From positions 2,542,001 through 2,606,000 of the forward strand of contig NZ_JATACI010000002.1 of NCBI RefSeq assembly GCF_037892195.1: a DNA stretch of 64,000 nucleotides. The letters are read 5' to 3'. Numbering within the stretch: the first letter of the stretch is position 1; every line of letters starts with the position of its first letter. Shown here piece by piece: positions 50,245 to 59,427 of this stretch. The DNA is from Yoonia sp. GPGPB17. GTDB lineage: Bacteria > Pseudomonadota > Alphaproteobacteria > Rhodobacterales > Rhodobacteraceae. The position numbers were made by a program, and so were the translations under genes. The notes beneath the pieces were generated by a model. That model was not told where the DNA came from and made no database searches. It was given only the letters and a program-made list of their open reading frames with translations.

Positions 50245-50972
50245 GATATCTCCTTGACGGTCTTTGTCAGAAGATAGCCTACATTCCGGACTGTACTGAT
50301 CAGGTCCTGATCCGCGCCATGTTCAGTTAGTTTCCGCCTAAGGCGCGACACCAACATATCAACAGTCCGGTCAAAGGGTTCAGCCCCACGCCCGCGCAAC
50401 GCGTCCAGGATCTGGTCCCGCGAAAGAACCCGGCGCGGGCGATGGATAAAACAAGCCAGAAGGTCGAACTCTCCGCTGGTCAGCGGAATGCGCGTGCCGT
50501 CTAGGGCAAACACCTGACGCGCATCGACTTCAATCACGAACCGGTCAAAAGCCAACTTAGGCGTCCCATCAGCAGCCTTCGGCGTCGAGGCCCGGCGTAG
50601 GACCGCGCGGATGCGGGCCAGCAACTCCCGCGGTGCAAAAGGCTTTGCAACATAGTCATCAGCCCCCATTTCAAGGCCAAGGATGCGGTCAATCTCGTCG
50701 TTCTTTGCGGTTAGCATGATGATCGGCGGTGCCCCGTCGCGCGAAAGGCGACGGCAGATCGAGATACCATCCTCTCCGGGCAGCATAAGGTCCAGAACGA
50801 TCAGATCAGGACGCAGCTGGGCCAGCTTTGTATCCATCTCGGTCGCATCTGACGCGGTGTCCAAAGCAAAACCTTCCCTTTCAAGGAAGTCTCTCAAAAG
50901 GTCCCGGATGCCGGGGTCGTCGTCGACCAGCAGGATAAGCGGCGCAGGCAGTGTCATATCCGCAATATTCAC
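50241..50972 (-). CDS. OmpR-family response regulator
   Basis: A 243-aa protein. The receiver domain has acidic pocket 'LVDDDPG', phospho-acceptor Asp61 in 'IVLDLMLPGEDG', the conserved Thr in 'IIMLTAKND' and Lys in 'YVAKPFAPRELLARI'. The winged-helix C domain is 'LTSGEFDLLACFIHRPRRVLSRDQILDAL', then 'VDMLVSRLRRKL' and 'ISTVRNVGYLL'. It is translated first and coupled to the kinase. A second ATG five codons in (MTLPAPL) could be the true start. Direct repeats that could bind it lie 36 nt upstream in the divergent promoter. Confidence 0.9.
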   Translation of the reverse strand: MNIADMTLPAPLILLVDDDPGIRDLLRDFLEREGFALDTASDATEMDTKLAQLRPDLIVLDLMLPGEDGISICRRLSRDGAPPIIMLTAKNDEIDRILGLEMGADDYVAKPFAPRELLARIRAVLRRASTPKAADGTPKLAFDRFVIEVDARQVFALDGTRIPLTSGEFDLLACFIHRPRRVLSRDQILDALRGRGAEPFDRTVDMLVSRLRRKLTEHGADQDLISTVRNVGYLLTKTVKEIS

Positions 50973-51007
50973 GGCACACCAGCCTCCGGCAAGTCACAGC
51001 AGCGATC

Positions 51008-51027
51008 GTTACACATTGTTACATGTT
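51008..51027. promoter_or_regulatory. Tandem GTTACA repeat, candidate response-regulator site
   Basis: GTTACACATT is followed directly by GTTACATGTT: two 10-bp direct repeats with identical GTTACA cores, the spacing expected for OmpR-family dimers binding one face of the helix. The inner sequence TACACATTGTTACA differs at one defined position from the RstA box of enterobacteria (TACATNTNGTTACA). It lies between the divergent response-regulator gene and the small-protein/efflux genes, so the regulator may control both directions. Confidence 0.5.
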
Positions 51028-51149
51028 CTCGACAAAAAAATACACATGGTTTCGCGCTATTTATATGGGCGTGACGCCGCGCGCCTATCCTTGTTCACAG
51101 CAAAACCAAAGACCGGAAAAAGCCGGTCCCAGATGAGCAAGGAGCGGAC

Positions 51150-51380
51150 ATGACCAGTCCAGGCAAACCAAATCAAACCCGAACGGCGGCAAAAGAGGCT
51201 TGTCAAGATCAAAAGACGGATCCAGAGCTTCCACCTTTATCTGACACTGACCGCGCCCGCCTTTATCGGGAATGGACGGACGCAAATTCGTGCGGTGACA
51301 CTCAGGCACGCCGCCACGTGGAAGAACAGATTCTTGGCCAGCTCAAGGTTCGAGACAAATCAGACACAGCCGGGACGTAA
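51150..51380 (+). CDS. 76-aa hydrophilic hypothetical protein
   Basis: It has a strong AAGGAG site seven bases before the ATG. It encodes a highly charged 76-aa protein (TAAKEACQDQKTDPELPPL, then TDRARLYREWTDANSCGDTQARRH) with a predicted amphipathic helix at its end and two cysteines. No signal peptide and no recognised family. First plus-strand gene after the regulator's divergent promoter, so likely co-regulated with the two-component system. Confidence 0.6.
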   Translation: MTSPGKPNQTRTAAKEACQDQKTDPELPPLSDTDRARLYREWTDANSCGDTQARRHVEEQILGQLKVRDKSDTAGT

Positions 51381-51525
51381 GCCGAGCAGCCTTGCAAGAT
51401 CGGGAAACACGGCCTGTGAAGACGAAACATGTACACGGCCGCGATCGATCACCGGACCATCAGGCGAAACCGCCACTTTCCAGCTTACGATCTCTCGCTG
51501 AACGCGATGTGAAAGGAGAAACCAA

Positions 51526-51825
51526 ATGACCCGCCCGAACCACTTAATACTGACAACCGTCTTAAGCGCGTCCGTCACGCTGGCCGTTCCCGCAGTAGCG
51601 CAACAGGCCGAACTTGGCGCCGAAAACTATCGGCAGGCGGACGCGAATGGCGATGGCGTGCTCGCATACGCCGAGTTTGCCACCTTCATTGATCTGAATG
51701 CCGCCGATGGTCTTGGCCAAGCAGCAAGGATCAGTGCACGCGGCATGCATGCCCGCGCCTTCGCGCACATTGATGCGAACGGTGACGGTGTCGTCTCTCC
51801 GCAAGAGTTACCGGCCACCCAATGA
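51526..51825 (+). CDS. Exported EF-hand protein
   Basis: A 99-aa protein with a signal peptide (cleavage after AVA, residue 25) and two canonical EF-hand loops: DANGDGVLAYAE (39-50) and DANGDGVVSPQE (83-94), each with the D-x-N/D-x-D-G...E calcium ligands. It would bind Ca2+ in the periplasm. The ATG follows GAAAGGAG. It lies between the two-component system and the RND genes; a similar pairing of a small periplasmic EF-hand protein with a two-component system suggests a Ca2+- or envelope-sensing accessory role, which is inference. Confidence 0.85.
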   Translation: MTRPNHLILTTVLSASVTLAVPAVAQQAELGAENYRQADANGDGVLAYAEFATFIDLNAADGLGQAARISARGMHARAFAHIDANGDGVVSPQELPATQ

Positions 51826-51972
51826 CGACAAGGCACTGACCTGCGGACCCGTCGTCGCCAAGCTTTGCCACCACTCACCCGGCGGCGACATCTGCGCCGC
51901 GCCAGCGGATCTTGCCCCATCCCCCAGAATCCTCTGGTGCGGCGCCTTTTCTTTAAAAAACGGATCAGATTG

Positions 51973-52515
51973 ATGAATTCGCTTTTATTCTTCGCCACGA
52001 CACTCTTGGCCGTGACCTTGGGCTTCGCCTTCACAGGAACCCAGAGCCGTGATTACTGCATCAGAATTAGTCCAGACACAGCCGGACAGCCCGTCGGATT
52101 TGAACTGATCGACACCATCCGCGGTGAAGTATGGGTGACGACGGATTGGACGGTCGAGGCCTATGCTGCGTTCTCTCCAGGCTTGACAGCACCGCATTGG
52201 TTCAAGAACGAGCCTCGACAGGGGGATGCGGCAAAAGCGATTGCCTTACGCTCCCCCGGATGCCCCCACGATGGGAAGTTCACCTATCAAACCATATATA
52301 ACCGCACGTTTTTCCATATCGCGGATATCACGCGCATCACCGGCGCAGGTCTGACAGGTGGCGTTCGTGTTGAAAGCACTGTCAACGAACACCACCGGTT
52401 AGAGTTTGAGATCAACGAGGTGAACGTGATCCGGCTTGAGGATGGAGCATCTTATCAGGGGCCGATAGATCAGTTGCCCCGATCACCGGACGGGCAACCT
52501 TTGGCTGCGCTATGA
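51973..52515 (+). CDS. Exported hypothetical protein
   Basis: A 180-aa protein starting at ATG 51973-51975. It begins with an uncleaved or cleavable hydrophobic segment (LLFFATTLLAVTLGFAFTG, residues 4-22), followed by a beta-rich soluble domain (YCIRISPDTAGQPVGFELI, EVWVTTDWTVEAYAAF, HRLEFEINEVNVIRLE). Two Cys (RDYC; SPGC) could form a disulfide in the periplasm. The open frame extends upstream to 51865, but that part is basic and Pro-rich and lacks a ribosome-binding site. Unknown family; it is followed after 15 nt by another unknown gene and then the efflux operon. Confidence 0.65.
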   Translation: MNSLLFFATTLLAVTLGFAFTGTQSRDYCIRISPDTAGQPVGFELIDTIRGEVWVTTDWTVEAYAAFSPGLTAPHWFKNEPRQGDAAKAIALRSPGCPHDGKFTYQTIYNRTFFHIADITRITGAGLTGGVRVESTVNEHHRLEFEINEVNVIRLEDGASYQGPIDQLPRSPDGQPLAAL

Positions 52516-52530
52516 ACGGACAATAGCAAT

Positions 52531-53018
52531 ATGAAATGTAACGTAACACTTTGGACTGGTCCGACCCCTTTCTATGCGGCATTCATCGCGTGGCATCGGC
52601 CTTTGCGTGGCTCTTTGAGTGAAGCGGACGTCCGCGCCGTCTTTGGGAACTTTTTTGATACCGTGGACCGAGACGAGGGCGCGGGTTCACAGGCCTTTCT
52701 CGACTTCTTTCTGAGCGATGACGGCGCGCCTTTCTACATGGTCAACCGCGATGCCGAGCAGGGGCGCACACCAGAGATGGAGACGGCAGCACGGGAATAT
52801 GGCGCCCTTATGATGCTGGGGCTTGTGTCGCGGCCTGCTATCCGGTGCTGAGTAACTCGCTTGATGGCTGGTATTCTGCACCATCGACCATTTCGCCGAC
52901 TGTCAATCCACGGTTGATCCTGTGGGTTTCACTGTTGGTCATCGGGGACGCAATCCGGCGGCGCAGGCCAAGACCTTCGGGTCAGTCCTTGCACTTCAGT
53001 CAGCGCGGAGGGTCCTGA
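52531..53018 (+). CDS. Hypothetical protein preceding the efflux operon, probably frameshifted near 52830
   Basis: As written the frame encodes 106 aa and stops at 52851. After about residue 100 another frame continues without a stop through a membrane-like segment (NPRLILWVSLLVIGDAIRR) and ends at TGA 53016-53018, one base before the ATG of the next gene. Adding one base near 52832 (TGTCGCGGCC) would give a 162-aa protein and a tight operon junction, so I annotate the longer version. N-terminal features are 'TLWTGPTPFYAAFIAWHRPLRG' and 'FFLSDDGAPFYMVNRD'. No family recognised. Confidence 0.5.
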
Positions 53019-53019
53019 T

Positions 53020-54449
53020 ATGCCTATATCACGTCGTTCGGTGACGTTCGTGATGGTTAGTGGTCTTCTCGCAGCCTGCACACCCACCGCTGATCTCGTT
53101 CCGACCCCGACAGCCGAGCTGACTGTGGCCCGAGCCTTCTCCTCGGGGCTCCCGTCCTCCGCATTGCCGATGGTGTCATCAAACTGGTGGCATAGTCTCG
53201 GTAGCGCGGAGCTTAGCGGGCTAATCGGACAGGTTCTAGCAGACAATCCCGACCTCGCCGCAGCTTCCTTTCGGGTGCTGCAGTCGGAACTGGAGCTTGG
53301 AAACACTCGCAGCCAGATGCGTCCCACGGCGACCACTGGTCTGACCCGCACAACGACCGATGCAAGCACTCCGGCAGGTGAACGCGATACCAGCACCACA
53401 ACCGATCTCAGTGCGACCGTCCGATGGGAAGCGGATCTTTGGGGCCGGATCGAAAGCGAGGGCGATTCAGCGGCGGCCCGGTTTTTGGCAACAGGCTATG
53501 ACCGGGATGCGTTGGCTAATTCACTGATTGCGTCGGTTGTTCGCACATATGTATCAATCTCGTTTGACAGGCGGCAGATCGGCGCAACCCGACGGATTGT
53601 TGACAGTCGGGCCACCAGCCTTTCGGTAACACAGGAGAGGTTTGGGTTGGGGGTCGAAGACACCTCTGCTTAAGCACAGTGAAGTCTGCAGAAGAAAACC
53701 TTGCCGCCGCCCGCGCAGATCTTCCCGACCTCGAGCTCTCGATTCGGCGAAATTCTAATGCGCTTGATGTGATTGTGGGCCGCATCCCGACATCGCGGTC
53801 AGACATCAAAGCGCAATTGCCCGGGCGGTTGCCCGTTATGGCGCAGTCAACAGGCCGCCCGATCGACCTGTTGCACCGGCGGCCCGACATTCGCGCTGCA
53901 GAGGCGCAGCTGATTTCCGCAAATGCGAACATCAATGTCTCGCTCGCTGATCGGTTTCCGGCGCTGACGACGACGGCCAGTCTCCGCTCTAGCGGCGATC
54001 TGAATCAGTTGTTGGACATCGACAATGTCGTCGCATCGCTAACCTCCGACCTTCTGCTGACGGTCTTTGATGGGGGGCGCGGCAGCAGGCTGGTTTCGCT
54101 GCGCCGGGCCGAAGCCGAGGAGCTGGCGCAGTCTTATGTGGCGGCCGTTCTGTCCGCCGTAGCCGAGGTTGAGGACGCGCTGGCCGGTGAGCGGCTCTTG
54201 GCAGAACGGTCAAGATTGTTGACGGCACGGCTTTCTGCCGCGCGCGAGGCGACCTCCATCGCCCGCGAACGCTACCGCGACGGCACCGGCACTTACCTGA
54301 CTTTGCTAGACGCCAGCCGCAGCGAAGCTTCGGCAGAGACGGCCTTTCTGAACGTCGAAAAGTCGCGGTGGCTGAACCGGGTCGACCTGATGCTAGCGCT
54401 TGGCGGCACTTGGGCCCCAATCACACCCCAACCGGAGGTCACCCAATGA
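53020..54449 (+). CDS. RND-type outer-membrane efflux lipoprotein (NodT/OprM family), frame broken at 53668-53675
   Basis: About 475 aa after repair. A signal peptide with lipobox LLAAC (Cys20) anchors the TolC-like channel in the outer membrane. Conserved segments are 'WWHSLGSAELSGLIGQVLADNPDLAAA', 'ATVRWEADLWGRI', then after the break 'LLHRRPDIRAAEAQLISANANI' and 'RYRDGTGTYLTLLDASRSE'. The frame changes at GCTTAAGC; read as GCTAGC it gives 'GVEDTSASTVKSAEENLAAARADLP', the usual position of the coiled-coil hairpin, and a length divisible by three. The stop overlaps the next ATG (ATGA). It works with the following periplasmic adaptor and RND pump. Confidence 0.85.
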
Positions 54450-55649
54450 GCAATCCCAAACCCCGGGCCCGTATGATGGTCTTTGTCGCGGGCATCGCGC
54501 AGCTTTTGGCAGTTATCGCAGTGGTCGGCGGCACGGTATGGGTGTCGAACTACATGCGCGACAATCAGCCGGAGCGTGTGCAGATTGAAACGCAGACACT
54601 CACGCCAACAGTGCGCACGACCTCTGTGTTGATCGAAACACGGCGCATTCCGTTGGAAAAGACGGGTTCGGTTGAACCCACGGTCTATGTCGATATCTCG
54701 CCCGAGGTGTCGGGCGTGATCGAAACCGTCGCACCGGGGTTAGCCGGAGGGGCGGCCTTCGAGGCGGGCGATACCTTGTTCAGCATCTTTCGCGATGATC
54801 TGGTGATCGAGTTGCGCCGCCGAGAGGCCGACCTTGCTTCAGCGGCTGCCTCGCTGGATATCGAACGCGCACAGGCTGAGAACGCGCGGCGGGAATGGGA
54901 AAGCTTTGGCCGCGGCGAGATCACCGATCTCGCGGCACGGGGACCACAGGTCCGTTCTGCCGAGGCGCAGGTACTGATCGCGCAGACGCAGGTCGACACC
55001 GCTGCACTGAACCTCGACCGCGCGGGCTACAGCCTTCCGTTTGCGGGGAGAGTGGTTGAGACCTCTCTGGCGGCGGGCCAGCGGGTCAGTGCTTAGCCAG
55101 TCCTATGGCCGGGTCTACGGCTTTGACAGTATTGAGGTGACTGTCTCGCTGTCGGCGGAAGAACTCGCGTTGTTGGACCGCGTCGCGGGCACGCCCGCGA
55201 CGGTGACGGCCCGGGTCTTGGGCAAACCCGTGACATTGCAGGGCAGCGTTACCCGGATCGAGGGCGAGGTGAACCGCGCTACGCGCCTGACGCAGATCAT
55301 CGTCGGGTTGGACCCCGCCGTTGTGCGGGACGTGGGCCTGCAACCAGGGACTTTTGTCACTGTGGCCTTTGACGGACCCGAGATAGAAAACGTGGCCGAG
55401 GTCCCAAACGCCGCGCTGCAGGAAAATGATCAGGTCTGGCTTTTGGATGGTGATCAACTGTTCTTAACCGAAGATCTGCGCGTGATCCTGCGCGGACGCG
55501 ACACTACTCTTGTCACCGGCCTCGAAGACGGCGCGCGCATCGCGCTCGGCACCATCGCCAGCGCCGCAAACGGCATGCGTATCCGGGCCGAGGCAGTTGC
55601 TGGCCCGGACATCCATTCCGCCAGCCTCAGCGAAGGAGACGCAGAATGA
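54446..55649 (+). CDS. RND periplasmic adaptor (HlyD/AcrA family), frame broken at 55091-55097
   Basis: About 400 aa after repair. An N-terminal membrane anchor (residues 12-35: MVFVAGIAQLLAVIAVVGGTVWV) replaces the usual lipoprotein signal. It has a lipoyl-like half 'VYVDISPEVSGVIETVAPGLAGG', a coiled coil (RREADLASAAASLDIERAQAENARREWES), the second lipoyl half 'GYSLPFAGRVVETSLAAGQRVSA' and a beta-barrel domain. The frame changes at GCTTAGC; reading GCTAGC continues as 'RVSASQSYGRVYGFDSIEV'. Length after repair is divisible by three. The start overlaps the upstream stop, and the stop overlaps the pump ATG, so the three genes are one operon. Confidence 0.85.
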
Positions 55650-58600
55650 CCGATTCTGTCGAAAAGCGCGGAGGTATCCTTGGCTGGTTTGCGGGCAACC
55701 ACGTTGCCGCCAATATTCTGATGGTCGCCGTGGTCGTGGCGGGTGTCTACACGGTCATGACGATGCGAACCGAGGTCTTTCCCCCAATTGATCCGCGTCA
55801 GGTCTCGGCCAGTGTCTCTTACCCCGGCGCCAACCCCGAAGAAGTCGAAAGCGGCCTCGTGATCCGGATGGAGGCCGCTTTGTCCGGAATTTCCGGAATT
55901 GCGCGGATCACCTCGCTGGCTGAGGAAGGGCTAGGCATGGTCACGGCGGAGCTGACCTCTTTCGCAGATGCTGATGAAGTCCTGGCCGATGTGCGCGACG
56001 CGATTGACCGGCTTCCCGATTTCCCGCCCGAAGGTGCGGAAGACCCCTCTGTCGAAAAAGCTGCCGTCCGGCCACAGCTGATGACGATTGCCCTGTTTGG
56101 CGATGTCGGGGAACGCCCTTTGCGCCAGACGGCCGAACGCTTGCGCGACGATCTTTTGACGGTCAACCAGATTGCAGAGGTAGAGTTGGGCGGCGTGCGA
56201 TCCTATGAGATTTCGATTGATGTGGATGAACAGGCGCTGCAACGCTATAATCTGACCTTTGAGACGATCTCGCAGAAAATCTCTGCCGCGTCACTTGATC
56301 TAGCTAAGCGGGACGTTGCGCACTGCCAACGGGGACATACTTCTGCGTACACCCGCCGAACGGACCGATGCGACTGAGTTCAGCGACGTCCCCGTCATCG
56401 TGACCGAGGATGGCGCAACCGTCCGTTTGTCGGATATCGGCACAGTGCGGGACGGTTTTGCCGACGGTGATCTGATCAACGTCTACAATGGCGAGCCCGC
56501 CGTCTTTGTCACGATTTATCGCGCGCCAGAGCAAGGCGCCATGGCGACGGAGGCCATCTTGCGCGACTTTCTTGATGGGGTCAGGCTTCCAGACGGTATC
56601 TCAATGGAAATTCGCGACAACGACACGGATGTGCTGCGCGACCGGATCAATCTCATGCTGCGTAATGCGATTTTTGGCTTTGGGTTGGTCTTCCTGTCGC
56701 TGGTGCTGTTTCTGGACCTGAAACTGGCCTTCTGGACCAGCCTCGCGATCCCGGTATCGTTTCTGGGCGGGCTGGCGATTGCCAGTGTCTTCGGCGCCTC
56801 GATCAACATGATCTCGCTTTTTGCACTGATCATCGTGCTGGGCATCGTTGTCGATGACGCCGTGGTGGTCGGCGAGAACGTCTATCAAGCGCAAGTCGAG
56901 GGGCTGAGCCCTTTTGACGCAACGCTCAAAGGGCTGAAAGAGGTTGCTGCCCCGGTCACCTTGGGGGTCACAACGACGATCATGGCCTTCGCCCCACTGG
57001 CCTTCACGAGCGGGTCGCTTGGACAGATCATTTCGGTCGTACCCATTGTCGTCATTGCGATCCTCTTCGTTTCACTCGTGGAATCTCTGTTTATCCTACC
57101 GGCCCATCTGTCTGGCGGCGGCCGGTGGAGCGTCGGTGCGCTCGCCGCGATTCAACGCGGGGTACATGCTTCGCTTCAAGCCTTCACTAGTCGCATTTTG
57201 CACCCACTGGTCCGGGGCGCGGTCAGGTTCCGGTATCTGACGATGGCTTTGGTGGCAGCGGGCATCGCGCTATCCGCTGTCGCCTTTCTGACCGGTCACC
57301 TTCGTTTTGTATTCTTGCCCCCGACCGAAGCCGATGGGGTCCAGTTGACCCTGACCATGGCGGAAGGCGCGCCCTTTTCGACCACTCGAATGGGCGCAGA
57401 GGCCGCGCTACTGGCCGCGTCACGGGTCAATGACAGGATCGCCGCACGCGACGGCACAGCACCGGTCTTGCGAACCTCCGCCACCATTGGTCAGGCGGTT
57501 GCGACCACTCCTATGGGCGGTAGTGCGGACAACGGCGCCAATGTCGCACAAATCCGGGTCGAATTGACACCGTCGGACGCCCGCAACATCGCCTCGGTCG
57601 ATTTCGAAAAGCTCTGGCGCGATGAAGTTGGGGCCCTCGCCGGGACTGAAAGCATGATCTTCGTCAGCGGACTCTTTGTCCTTGGCGACGATGTCAGCAT
57701 CGAACTGAGCCACCCCGACGATGAGGCATTGATTGCCGCCGCCGAGGCGCTGGACGGCTAAGCTTGCTGCCACCGCAGGCGTGTCCGATATCGATTTTTC
57801 GCTTCAGTTCGGCAAACGGCAGCTTGAGTTTCAGCTCTCCGAGGTCGGTCAATCCCTCGGTCTGACCGAAACAGACATGGCCCGCCAAATCCGCAACGCG
57901 TTCTTTGGTGAAACCGTCCAAACTGTGCAACGCGGGCTGGAAGAGGTCGATGTCGTGGTACGGTATCCGCAAGATGCGCGCAGCAGCCTCAGCGATGTTT
58001 ACGCGTTGCGCATCGCACTGCCCGGTGGCGACACAGTGCCGATCACCGCTGTTGCGGACATTTCCGAAACGCGCGGGTTTTCGACCATCGAGCGGGCCGA
58101 CGGACGGCGCGTCCTGCGTGTCACCGCCAAGGTCGACCCGGACGTCACAACTGCGGACAATGTGAACGGCAATCTCACCACAGCTTTCCTGCCACAGCTT
58201 TCCGACCGCTATGTCGGCCTGTCATGGTCCCTAAGCGGTCAAGCCGCGGATCAGAATGAGGACCTGACGAACCTTCTGGGTGCGATGGGCATCGCGATGC
58301 TGGGGATTTTCGTGATGCTGGCGTCGTTTACCCGCAGCTACGTCATGCCGATGGTGATCCTCACCACCGTGGCTTATGGCGTCGTGGGCGCGGTTGTCGG
58401 GCATGTTTGGCTGGGCTACCCGCTAACCTTCGTGTCGCTCTTTGGGATCGTCGCCCTGTCCGGGGTTGTCGTGAACGACACAATTTTGTTGTTGGATGAC
58501 TACGGACGGCGATTGTCACATTATCCGCGGATCGACAAGGCGAAGGCCTTGGCTGACAGCGCGGCGCGCCGGTTCCGCCCGATCCTCATGACCACACTGT

Positions 58601-58860
58601 CAACGGCGTTCGGGCTATTGCCAATGATCTATGAGACGTCGATGCAGGCCAAGTTTCTGATCCCCATGGCGATCAGTCTTGGTTTTGGCATCCTGATAGC
58701 GACGCCGATACTACTACTTGCCGTACCAGCTACAATCCTAATCCTCGAGGACTTATCAGCACCTCTGCGTTGGGTCCTCCAGAAACGTAGCCCCGACATT
58801 GAAAATCGGCCCAATCGCCCCGCCTGCCCTTCACACTCTTTGACCAAAAGCATGTCATAG
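55646..58860 (+). CDS. RND efflux pump inner-membrane subunit (AcrB family), frame broken at 56303-56309 and near 57757
   Basis: About 1,070 aa after two single-base repairs, the family's normal length. TM1 is 'HVAANILMVAVVVAGVYTV'. The docking/porter region has 'SVSYPGANPEEVE'. The TM4 proton-relay motif is 'LGIVVDDAVVVGENV', and the second half ends with 'GIVALSGVVVNDTILLLDDY'. The first break, GCTAAGC, reads 'LDLASGTLRTANGD' when collapsed to GCTAGC. The second, GGCTAAGC at 57756-57763, needs one base removed but not by that collapse, which would leave TAG; removing a G gives 'EALDAKLAATAGVSD'. Substrate unknown; drug, solvent or lipid export are all possible. Confidence 0.85.
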
Positions 58861-58916
58861 GTGCGTCACAGCACGCACAATGGACCGCACCAGGTAGTGG
58901 GCTGTTTTGACTGATG

Positions 58917-59315
58917 TCAGCTGCACGCAGGTGCAAGCTGACGTTCTGAGTGGTAGTGGGTCATTTTGAAATTCGCTTCTTGTAAGGACCGCGCTTCCTC
59001 ATTCGTGTCGATGATACCAACCAGATCGGCAGCCCCAGATGCGATCCGCCGGACGACTTCCATTACGGTTATCACTTTCAAAGTCCGGTGAGTCTTGCAC
59101 AACCAATCGACATCATAGTTGCGATCAGCCACTGGCCATTGCGCATCCGATACACCGGTCAGCAAAACCATCGCATCGGTGTAGTCGCTGATCTGACCGG
59201 TGGTGATGAAGAAGCAGACCGGGCGGCTGTCGGTTTCAGTGACAACACGCGGCTTGGTGTTCATTCCGGCCCTGGTTTGCCCAATCAGGCATCCACGTCC
59301 CCCTTTTTATAAGCC
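58917..59315 (-). pseudogene. IS5-family transposase remnant
   Basis: The frame 'MNTKPRVVTETDSRPVCFF', then 'GQISDYTDAMVLL' and 'WPVADRNYDVDWL' matches the DDE core of IS5-type transposases (usual wording MNTKLHAV..., GQVSDYTGA, LLADRGYDADW, with the second catalytic Asp). Just upstream, KGDVDA is followed by a stop where the family has KGDVDACIGQT, so a base has been lost near 59293. After 'DVDWL' the sequence no longer fits, so the C-terminal third and its catalytic Glu are missing. No terminal inverted repeats or target duplication could be identified. It lies between the RND operon and acnB. Confidence 0.65.
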
Positions 59316-59358
59316 GCATCATCTACGCTATTTGAGCCAATAGAGATCACTCATCTGT

Positions 59359-59375
59359 CCCCCAAATCATTGGGG
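59359..59375 (-). terminator. Possible hairpin after acnB
   Basis: CCCCAAA/TTGGGG with a small loop lies about 55 nt downstream of the acnB stop. No T-run follows on the minus strand, so the assignment is weak. Confidence 0.25.
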
Positions 59376-59427
59376 CGCGTGAACCATGACAACAACGCGG
59401 CATTAAGCCTACTATCGGGTCCTGAAC

